This document shows, piece after piece, positions 6,306-12,092 of a DNA stretch of 12,092 bases (position 1 is its first letter; each line of letters opens with the position of its first letter). The translations under genes were made by a program, and so were the position numbers. The notes beneath the pieces were generated by a model. That model saw only the letters and a program-made list of their open reading frames with translations. It was not told the DNA's origin and ran no database searches. Source of the DNA: CAZOHN01 sp964579325 (lineage in GTDB: Bacteria; Pseudomonadota; Alphaproteobacteria; Rhodobacterales; Rhodobacteraceae); assembly GCA_964579325.1 (NCBI GenBank), contig CAZOHN010000110.1, forward strand, positions 1 through 12,092, in the 5' to 3' direction.

Positions 6306-8413
6306 TCCGTCTTTTCGCCCTCGCCATTCTCTGCCTGACGCTCGCGCTGCCCGCCCGGGCGCAGGACGCCGCGACGCTTCTGGCCGACCGGGTGGAAATC
6401 CGCGCCGATACCTTCCTCGTGGCAGAAGGCAACGTCGAGGTGCTGTGGCGCGGCGCCCGCCTCACGGCGCGACGCATCACCTACGACCGCGCCGGTGACC
6501 GGCTTGCGATCGACGGGCCGATCACACTTACCGAAGGCGAAAGCGTGGCCCTCTTCGCCGATTTCGCCGAACTGTCGCCCGATCTCCAGAACGGCCTGCT
6601 GACCAGCGCGCGGCTGGTGCTGGAACAGCAGCTCCAGCTTGCCGCCGCCGAGATCCACAGGGTCGAGGGGCGCTACACGCAACTCAGCAAGGTCGTCGCC
6701 TCCTCCTGCCAGGTCTGCGCCGGGCGCCCGACACCGCTGTGGTCGATCCGCGCCCGCCGCGTGGTGCATGATGCCGAGGCACGGCAGCTCTATTTCGACG
6801 GCGCGCAACTGCGCGTGCTCGACCTGCCGGTCCTCTACATTCCGCGGCTGCGGCTGCCCGATCCGACGCTCCGCCGCGCGACGGGGTTCATGTTCCCGAC
6901 ACTCCGGACCACGTCCAAGCTCGGCACCGGGCTGCGGCTTCCCCATTTCATCACCCTCGGCCAGTCCGCCGACGTCATGCTCACCCCCTATCTGTCGCCC
7001 GACACGCGGACGCTGGGCCTGCGCTACCGGCAGGCGTTCCGACGTGGCGGCATCGTGGCGGACGGGGCGATCACCAGCGACGAGATCCTGCCCGGCGACA
7101 CCCGCGGCTACCTCTTCGTGTCGAGCGCCTTCGCCCTCGCGGGGGGCTTCACGCTCGGGGCACGGATCGAGACGGTTTCGGACCCGGCCTATCTGCTGGA
7201 CTACGGCCTCCAGGATCGCGACCGGTTGCGCAGCGCACTGACCCTCACCCGGACAAGGGCCGACGAACAGATCGATGCCTCGCTCTCGGCCTACCACACG
7301 CTGCGCTCCGGCGAGTCGAACAGCACCCAGCCGGGCATCGTCTATGACGCCGCCTACGAGCGCCGGTTCACCCCGGGGCCGCTCGGCGGAAGCGCCACGC
7401 TGTCGCTCGGTGCCCTCGGCACGCGCCGGTCCTCCGACCTCGATGGCGACGGTCGCGATGTCATGCGCCTCGACGCGCGGCTCGGCTGGGAGCGGACGGA
7501 GGTCCTCGGTCCGGGGCTTCTCGCCACCGGAGCCTTCGGCCTCCGCGCGGCCGCCTACGACATCCGCCAAGACAGCGCCTTTCCCGGGGAGGTCTTGCAA
7601 CTCTCCTCCGAGGCCGCCGTCACGCTGCGCTGGCCGCTGATGAAGACCGGCCAGCGCGGAGCGATGCAGATCCTCGAACCCGTGGCCATGATCGCCTGGT
7701 CCGAAGGCGAAACCGACAGCGTCCCGAACGAGGACAGCCGCCTCGTCGAGTTCGACGAGGGCAACCTGCTCTCCTTCTCCCGCTTTCCCGGCGAGGATGC
7801 GCGGGACCGGGGCCTGCGCGCGGCGCTCGGCGTGAACTGGGTCCGGCGCGGCGCCGACGGCGGAACCCTCGGGCTGACCTTCGGGCGGCTCTTCCGCGAC
7901 GAGGATCGGGGCGACTTCGCCGACGGATCGGGCCTCACCGGCACGTCGTCGCACTGGCTTGTCGCAGGACGGGTCGACCTGCCCTCGCGCCTCGCCCTCA
8001 GCGGGCGCGCGCTCCTCGACGACGACTTCTCGGCGGCCAAGACCGACCTTCGCCTCGCGTACAACGATGCGCGCTTCGACGTGGCGACAGGCGTCACTTT
8101 CCTTTCTGCGTCGATTGCCGAGAACCGGCCCGAAGAGACCGCCGAATGGGCGCTCGATGCCGCCTGGCGCATCGACAGCCGCTGGACCGGCCGCACCGCC
8201 TGGCGCTATGACTTCGTCGCCGAGCGGGCGACGTCGGCCGGAGTCGGGCTGGGCTTCGAGAACGAATGCCTGCGCGTCGATCTTTCCCTCTCGCGTCGGT
8301 TCACGTCCTCGACTAGTGTGACGCCGACCACCGATTTCGGCCTGTCGGTCGCGTTGACTGGCTTCGGAACCGGCGGGGAAGGCGGTGCGCCCCGGCGCCG
8401 CTGCATCAACTGA
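6302..8413 (+). CDS. lptD: LPS assembly outer-membrane protein LptD
   Basis: A 703-residue outer-membrane beta-barrel that inserts lipopolysaccharide into the outer leaflet, normally as a complex with the lipoprotein LptE. A signal peptide covers residues 1-20, with cleavage expected after PARA, before Gln21. An LptA/OstA-like beta-jellyroll follows (about 27-120: LLADRVEIRAD, AEGNVEVLWRGARLTA). The rest, from about 195, has the alternating pattern of a large barrel. The mature protein has four cysteines, Cys136 and Cys139 (SSCQVCAG) plus Cys656 and Cys701, the last only two residues from the end. E. coli LptD has 784 residues and two disulfides linking its N-terminal domain to an adjacent C-terminal Cys pair; this spacing is different. 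It starts in an ATGA overlap with lptG and is followed 27 bases later by surA, whose product helps fold it. Confidence 0.95.
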   Translation: MIRLFALAILCLTLALPARAQDAATLLADRVEIRADTFLVAEGNVEVLWRGARLTARRITYDRAGDRLAIDGPITLTEGESVALFADFAELSPDLQNGLLTSARLVLEQQLQLAAAEIHRVEGRYTQLSKVVASSCQVCAGRPTPLWSIRARRVVHDAEARQLYFDGAQLRVLDLPVLYIPRLRLPDPTLRRATGFMFPTLRTTSKLGTGLRLPHFITLGQSADVMLTPYLSPDTRTLGLRYRQAFRRGGIVADGAITSDEILPGDTRGYLFVSSAFALAGGFTLGARIETVSDPAYLLDYGLQDRDRLRSALTLTRTRADEQIDASLSAYHTLRSGESNSTQPGIVYDAAYERRFTPGPLGGSATLSLGALGTRRSSDLDGDGRDVMRLDARLGWERTEVLGPGLLATGAFGLRAAAYDIRQDSAFPGEVLQLSSEAAVTLRWPLMKTGQRGAMQILEPVAMIAWSEGETDSVPNEDSRLVEFDEGNLLSFSRFPGEDARDRGLRAALGVNWVRRGADGGTLGLTFGRLFRDEDRGDFADGSGLTGTSSHWLVAGRVDLPSRLALSGRALLDDDFSAAKTDLRLAYNDARFDVATGVTFLSASIAENRPEETAEWALDAAWRIDSRWTGRTAWRYDFVAERATSAGVGLGFENECLRVDLSLSRRFTSSTSVTPTTDFGLSVALTGFGTGGEGGAPRRRCIN

Positions 8414-8440
8414 GGCGCCAGAGGGGATGGCACGACGAGC

Positions 8441-9730
8441 ATGACCCACAGACCGACGTACCGATTTCCCGTCCTGTTTCTTGCCCTTGCCGCGTTCCTC
8501 GCGGTCATCGGCGCCGGGACGGTACCTGCCTCATCGCAGACCGATCTGTTCCGGCCCGTGATCACCGTGAACGACCGGGCGATCACCCGGTTCGAGATCG
8601 AGCAGAACCGCCGCTTCCTCACCCTGCTGGGCGAACAGGGCGATATCGACCTTCTGGCCGAGCAGCGCCTGATCGAGGATCGCCTCAAGGCAGACGCCGC
8701 CGCCGCGCTTGGTTTGTCGGTATCCCCTGCGCAGGTCGACGCTGGCGTGGCGGAGTTCGCCAGTCGCGCGAACCTGACGACCGAGCAGTTCCTTGCCGCG
8801 ATCGGCCAGGGCGGCGTGACACCCGAGTTCGTCTATTCCTTCGTCGAATCCGGCCTTGTCTGGCGCGAGGTGATCCGCGCCAGGTACGCACAGAGCGTGA
8901 CCATTTCCGACGCGGAGATCGACCGCGCCATCGTGGCACGCGCCAGGACCGGCGGGGTCCGGGTGCGTCTGGCCGAGATCGTCTTGCCGAACGACACTGC
9001 CGCGGGGCGCGCTTCGGCGCTGCGGATCGCGGGATCGTTCGTGGGCCAGGTGGTCTCCGAGGGCGCCTTTGCCGCCGAAGCCCGCGCCTCCTCGGTCTCG
9101 CCCTCGGCGGCCCGGGGTGGCGACCTCTCCTGGGTGTCCATCCGCAACCTGCCGCCGCAAGTTGCGCAGTCGCTGAACGGCCTGCGCCCCAACGAGGTCG
9201 CCAGACCCGTCCCCACCGGCCGCGCCGTGGTGTTCTTCCAGCTCCGCGGCGTCGAGCAGACCGAAGCCCCGCCTGAGTCCGCGCTGACGGTCGAGTGGGC
9301 GGAATTCCCCGTGGCTGATCGCAGCGAGGCCGAGGCGATCCGCGCGCGTGTGGACACTTGCAACGACCTCTACGCCGTCTCGCAGCGCGCCACCGCCAAC
9401 CCCGTCCGGCGCGAAACGCGGCCGCTGCCCGAGGTGCCGACAGATGTCGCGCTGGCGCTCGCCGCGCTCGACGTGGGCGAAATCTCGACGACCTTCGCAC
9501 GGGGCGGCCAGCCGACCCTCCTGATGCTGTGCCGCCGCACCTTCATCGAGGATGCCGCCGACCGCGGCGAGGCCGAGGCGGCGGAAGGTGGGCGGGTCAT
9601 CGACCCCGGCATCGGCAGCGAGACCTCGCGCGACCAGGTGCGCACCGTGCTTCAGAACCAAAGACTGGCCGCGCTGGCCGAGATCTACCTCGAGGAACTG
9701 AAGGCCAACGCGACGATCCGCCGGCAATGA
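8441..9730 (+). CDS. surA: Periplasmic chaperone / peptidyl-prolyl isomerase SurA
   Basis: A 429-residue secreted protein (E. coli SurA has 428) that escorts unfolded outer-membrane proteins to the BAM complex. A hydrophobic signal segment spans about residues 10-30, with cleavage likely near ASSQ. The N-terminal chaperone domain covers about 36-165 (VITVNDRAITRFEIEQN is the SurA_N signature). One recognisable parvulin domain follows at about 174-270 (RVRLAEIVLP, then RGGDLSWVSIRNLPPQ). The region corresponding to a second parvulin domain (about 283-368) is degenerate and holds the two cysteines, Cys307 and Cys364. A C-terminal helix (about 396-425) matches the part that packs on the N-domain. 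The start is the ATG at 8441; its ribosome site is poor. Position between lptD and pdxA agrees with the conserved order. Confidence 0.93.
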   Translation: MTHRPTYRFPVLFLALAAFLAVIGAGTVPASSQTDLFRPVITVNDRAITRFEIEQNRRFLTLLGEQGDIDLLAEQRLIEDRLKADAAAALGLSVSPAQVDAGVAEFASRANLTTEQFLAAIGQGGVTPEFVYSFVESGLVWREVIRARYAQSVTISDAEIDRAIVARARTGGVRVRLAEIVLPNDTAAGRASALRIAGSFVGQVVSEGAFAAEARASSVSPSAARGGDLSWVSIRNLPPQVAQSLNGLRPNEVARPVPTGRAVVFFQLRGVEQTEAPPESALTVEWAEFPVADRSEAEAIRARVDTCNDLYAVSQRATANPVRRETRPLPEVPTDVALALAALDVGEISTTFARGGQPTLLMLCRRTFIEDAADRGEAEAAEGGRVIDPGIGSETSRDQVRTVLQNQRLAALAEIYLEELKANATIRRQ

Positions 9731-10725
9731 CCCCGTCACCCGCCGTCACGGTGATGACCTGCGGCGAACCCGCAGGCATCGGAGCCGAAATCGCGGCGAA
9801 GGCGTGGGAGGCACTGCGGGACGCCCTGCCCTTCGCCTGGATCGGTGATCCGCGGCACCTGCCGTCGGGAACGCCAACCGCAGAGATCGCCCACCCCTCG
9901 CGCGCCGCCGCGGTGTCAGCGCGGGCGCTTCCGGTGGTCGTCCACCGCTTCCCAGATCCGGCCGTCCCCGGCCGCCCCTCGCCCCGCAACGCCGCCGCCA
10001 CGATTGCCGTGATCGAACGCGCGGTGGGCTGGGCGCTGTCGGGCGAGGCCGGCGCCGTCTGCACCGCGCCAATCCACAAGAAGGCGCTGCAGGACGGCGC
10101 CGGCTTCGCCTTTCCCGGGCACACCGAATTCCTCGCCCACCTCGCCGGCGTGGACCGCGTCGTGATGATGCTGGCCTCGCCGCTCCTGCGCGTGGTGCCC
10201 GCGACGATCCACATCCCCCTCTCCGAAGTGCCCGCGGCCCTCACCCCCGCTCTCCTGTCAGAGACGATCCGCCTCACGGTCGCGGGCCTCCGGCGCGACT
10301 TCGGCATCGCCCGGCCGAGGATCGCCGTGTCCGGGCTCAACCCCCACGCCGGAGAGGGCGGCGCGATGGGGCGCGAGGAGATCGACAGGATCGCCCCGGT
10401 GCTCGACGCGCTCCGCGCCGATGGCTTCGACCTCGCCGGCCCGCTTTCGGCCGACACCATGTTCCACCCCGAGGCCCGGGCCCGCTACGACGCGGCGGTC
10501 TGCATGTATCACGACCAGGCCCTGATCCCGATCAAGACGCTCGACTTCGCTGGCGGGGTGAATGTCACGCTGGGCCTGCCCTTCGTGCGCACCTCGCCCG
10601 ATCACGGCACCGCCTTCGACATCGCCGGCACCGGCCAGGCCGACCCGACCAGCCTGATCGCGTCGTTGCGACTGGCGGACCGGATGGCGCGCTCCCGCGC
10701 CGGACTTCCCCATGCCGGCGATTGA
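9727..10725 (+). CDS. pdxA: 4-hydroxythreonine-4-phosphate dehydrogenase
   Basis: A 332-residue cytosolic enzyme (E. coli PdxA has 329) of the DXP-dependent vitamin B6 pathway. It oxidises 4-phosphohydroxy-L-threonine with NAD; the product is joined with deoxyxylulose phosphate by PdxJ. The N-terminal TCGEPAGIGAEI motif (11-22) and GHTEFLAHL (131-139) are present. The three metal-binding histidines are all conserved: His162 (ATIHIPL), His207 (LNPHAGEGG) and His262 (YHDQALIP), each four residues lower than in E. coli. The ATG at 9727 overlaps the surA stop as ATGA; the open frame continues upstream within surA and is discounted. The 3' end overlaps rsmA by 14 bases. Confidence 0.96.
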   Translation: MTPSPAVTVMTCGEPAGIGAEIAAKAWEALRDALPFAWIGDPRHLPSGTPTAEIAHPSRAAAVSARALPVVVHRFPDPAVPGRPSPRNAAATIAVIERAVGWALSGEAGAVCTAPIHKKALQDGAGFAFPGHTEFLAHLAGVDRVVMMLASPLLRVVPATIHIPLSEVPAALTPALLSETIRLTVAGLRRDFGIARPRIAVSGLNPHAGEGGAMGREEIDRIAPVLDALRADGFDLAGPLSADTMFHPEARARYDAAVCMYHDQALIPIKTLDFAGGVNVTLGLPFVRTSPDHGTAFDIAGTGQADPTSLIASLRLADRMARSRAGLPHAGD

Positions 10726-11554
10726 CGGGCTTCCGCCGCTGCGCGAGGTGATCGCGGCGCACGGGCTTTCGGCCAAGAAGTCACTCGGTCAGAACTTCCT
10801 GCTCGACCTCAACCTCACCGCACGGATCGCGCGCGTCGCGGGCGACCTCTCCGGGTCGGATGTGCTCGAGGTCGGGCCCGGCCCGGGCGGACTGACGCGC
10901 GGCCTGCTTGCCGAGGGCGCACGGCGGGTGCTGGCGGTCGAAAAGGACGCGCGGTGCCTGCCCGCGCTGGCACAAATCGCCGCCGCCTATCCCGGACGGC
11001 TCGAGGTGCTGAACGCCGACGCCCTCGACGTGGACGCTGCGGCACAACTCTCGCCGCCGATCCGCATCGTGGCGAACCTGCCCTACAATGTCGGCACTGA
11101 ATTGCTGGTGCGCTGGCTGACCCCTGATGACTGGCCGCCGTTCTGGCAGAGCCTCACGCTGATGTTCCAGAAGGAAGTGGCCGAGCGGATCGTGGCACAG
11201 CCGGGAGGCAAGGCTTACGGTCGCCTCGCGATCCTGGCGCAATGGCGCTGCGACGTGCGGATCGCGCTGACGCTTCCGCCCGAGGCCTTCACACCGCCTC
11301 CCAAGGTGCATTCGGCGGTCGTGCACCTGACCGCCCTCTCCGCCCCCCGCTACCCGGCCGATCCGGCGATGCTGAGCCGGGTAGTCGCCGCCGCATTCAA
11401 CCAGCGCCGGAAGATGCTGCGGGCCAGCCTGCGGGGGATCGCGCCGGACATCGAGAATATCCTGCACAGCGTCGGCATCCCGCCCACGGCGCGTGCCGAG
11501 GAGATCGGGCTCGAAGCCTTCTGTGCGCTCGCAAGGCGGCTCTCTGAGGCCTGA
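10712..11554 (+). CDS. rsmA: 16S rRNA (adenine1518/1519-N6) dimethyltransferase
   Basis: A 280-residue enzyme, also called KsgA (E. coli has 273 residues), that dimethylates two adjacent adenines in the last helix of 16S rRNA during small-subunit maturation, using S-adenosylmethionine. The N-terminal KKSLGQNFLLD (22-32), the cofactor-binding loop LEVGPGPGGLT (52-62), the catalytic NLPYN (122-126), FTPPPKV (193-199) and FNQRRKMLR (229-237) are all present, so the enzyme should be active. The start lies 14 bases inside pdxA. No clear ribosome-binding site precedes it, so expression probably relies on coupling to pdxA translation. It is the last gene of the operon; strong hairpins follow. Confidence 0.96.
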   Translation: MPAIDGLPPLREVIAAHGLSAKKSLGQNFLLDLNLTARIARVAGDLSGSDVLEVGPGPGGLTRGLLAEGARRVLAVEKDARCLPALAQIAAAYPGRLEVLNADALDVDAAAQLSPPIRIVANLPYNVGTELLVRWLTPDDWPPFWQSLTLMFQKEVAERIVAQPGGKAYGRLAILAQWRCDVRIALTLPPEAFTPPPKVHSAVVHLTALSAPRYPADPAMLSRVVAAAFNQRRKMLRASLRGIAPDIENILHSVGIPPTARAEEIGLEAFCALARRLSEA

Positions 11555-11555
11555 A

Positions 11556-11610
11556 GCGCGCCAGAAGCGCGCCTAGGGTCTTGCCCCGGCGCGATGGGCG
11601 CCGGGAGACC
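11556..11610. terminator. Two hairpins between convergent rsmA and DUF4167-like gene
   Basis: The first hairpin begins two bases after the rsmA stop: GCGCGC (11556-11561), loop CAGAA, GCGCGC (11567-11572). The second is stronger: CCCGGCGC (11585-11592), loop GATGG, GCGCCGGG (11598-11605), eight perfect pairs. It is extended by GGTCT (11577-11581) pairing with AGACC (11606-11610) across a three-base bulge. Neither strand shows a T-run after the stem, so this is not a classic intrinsic terminator, but its place between converging genes fits a bidirectional end or a block to 3' RNA decay. Confidence 0.6.
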
Positions 11611-12092
11611 TACTCGGCAGCCTCGGGGGTGTCGTTGGTCGCCGTGTCCTCGCCGGGCTCGGAAGCGGCCTCTGCCGCCTTCGGACGCCGGGGTCGGCGC
11701 GCGCGGGCAGGTTTCTCGGCCACCGGAGCCTCGGGCTCGGCCGGTGCCACGACGGGCTGCACCATATCGCGGCTCTCGGGCGTTTCCACCAGACCTGGAT
11801 CGTTGGAATCGGCCTCGAAGTCGATCACGTCGTCTGCAATACGCTGGCGGCGCTCTTCGGGGGGGCGCTCGTCGCGCGGACGCTCCTCGCGCGGGCGTTC
11901 CTCGCGGGGACGCTCGTCACGCGGCCTGTCATCACGGGGGCGTTCGTCGCGGGCACGATCTTCGCGGGGCCTGTCATCGCGGGGCCTGTCATCACGGGGC
12001 CTGTCATCACGGGGCCTGTCGTCACGGGGGCGGTCATCGCGCCGGTCGTTGCGACCGCCGCCGTCGCCCCGGTTGTCCTGCCGCGGCTGCTC
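11610..12092 (-). CDS. DUF4167-like protein, C-terminal part (start beyond window)
   Basis: The frame is open on the minus strand from the window edge to a TAG at 11610-11612, giving 160 codons of a longer gene. The visible part is all low complexity. It has a Gly/Asp/Asn/Arg stretch, twelve Asp/Glu-Arg-Pro-Arg pentapeptides (11859-12038), the segment IADDVIDFEADSNDPGLVET, and an Ala/Pro/Glu-rich tail with a basic ARARRPRRPK patch, ending in PEAAE. The DVIDF...GLVETPES motif and PEAAE end resemble what I remember of Rhodobacteraceae DUF4167 proteins, whose conserved domain is N-terminal and would lie outside the window; this call is by memory. A GTG at 11826-11828 could be mistaken for the start, but the frame clearly continues upstream. 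The function is unknown; the Arg-rich repeat could bind nucleic acid, which is inference only. Confidence 0.6.
   Translation of the reverse strand, partial: EQPRQDNRGDGGGRNDRRDDRPRDDRPRDDRPRDDRPRDDRPREDRARDERPRDDRPRDERPREERPREERPRDERPPEERRQRIADDVIDFEADSNDPGLVETPESRDMVQPVVAPAEPEAPVAEKPARARRPRRPKAAEAASEPGEDTATNDTPEAAE
11859..12038 (-). repeat. Twelve 15-bp tandem units encoding DDRPR-type pentapeptides
   Basis: Exactly 180 bases divide into twelve in-frame 15-bp units. In coding order they read DDRPR five times, then EDRAR, DERPR, DDRPR, DERPR, EERPR, EERPR and DERPP. The upstream units are nearly identical in DNA (plus-strand core CCTGTCATCACGGGG, around 11970-12029) and use AGG for one Arg. 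The later units have diverged in codons and in Asp/Glu choice. Because the unit is a multiple of three, copy-number change keeps the frame. The first frame to its side is also open (a Thr/Gly/Pro/Val repeat), which is a by-product. Confidence 0.9.

Noticed and set aside
6332..6334. Cys11 in the LptD signal peptide as a lipoprotein attachment site
   Set aside because: The residues before it (LAIL) do not form a lipobox, and a good signal peptidase I site (PARA before Gln21) lies downstream.
6287..8449. A 720-codon open frame opposite lptD
   Set aside because: Shadow of codon bias in the lptD gene; composition is Arg/Gly/Glu/Ala-rich without any recognisable domain.
11825..12037. Open frame on the minus strand encoding a Thr/Gly/Pro/Val pentapeptide repeat
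   Set aside because: It is the alternate-frame reading of the 15-bp tandem repeat; the frame that continues into the acidic/Ala-rich tail fits the real protein.
11859..12038. CRISPR array
   Set aside because: The units are contiguous 15-mers with no spacers and keep a coding frame.

Overview
The window is GC-rich, densely packed bacterial chromosome with short promoters of alphaproteobacterial type. The gene set and the look of the proteins (LptD, SurA, RsmA and the tail of a DUF4167-type protein) suggest a member of the Rhodobacterales/Rhodobacteraceae. That is a judgement from remembered family features, not from a search. I see no insertion sequence, prophage, CRISPR array, tRNA or rRNA. 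No stretch over 300 bases lacks a gene; the longest gap is the 126-base divergent promoter region at 3952-4077.

Layout. (1) 1-446: the 3' end of an ABC-F ATPase gene. (2) 507-1088: a membrane-anchored retroviral-type aspartic protease, whose end overlaps by 11 bases the end of an opposing CPBP-family intramembrane protease gene (1078-1911, minus). (3) 1997-3951, minus: pepA followed by holC, joined by a TGATG stop/start. (4) 3952-4077: a compact back-to-back promoter region. Each promoter carries the same 13-base element, so the two copies form a perfect inverted repeat. (5) 4078-11554, plus: lptF-lptG-lptD-surA-pdxA-rsmA, almost all with overlapping stop and start codons. (6) 11556-11610: strong hairpins between converging genes. 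(7) 11610-12092, minus: the C-terminal part of a DUF4167-like protein with twelve 15-bp tandem units encoding a charged Asp/Arg/Pro pentapeptide repeat.

How the genes work together. LptF and LptG are the membrane subunits of the lipopolysaccharide export ABC transporter. LptD is the outer-membrane LPS translocon. SurA is the periplasmic chaperone that helps fold LptD-like barrels. The plus-strand operon is therefore an outer-membrane/LPS assembly unit, with a vitamin B6 gene (pdxA) and a ribosomal RNA dimethylase gene (rsmA) at its end. In E. coli the same genes lie in two separate loci (lptFG divergent from pepA-holC, and lptD-surA-pdxA-rsmA); here they are joined. LptA, LptB and LptC are not in this window.

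I did not find a clearly new biological system. The signals most worth a second look are the pentapeptide-coding tandem repeat, the duplicated 13-base promoter element, and the overlapping convergent protease genes.
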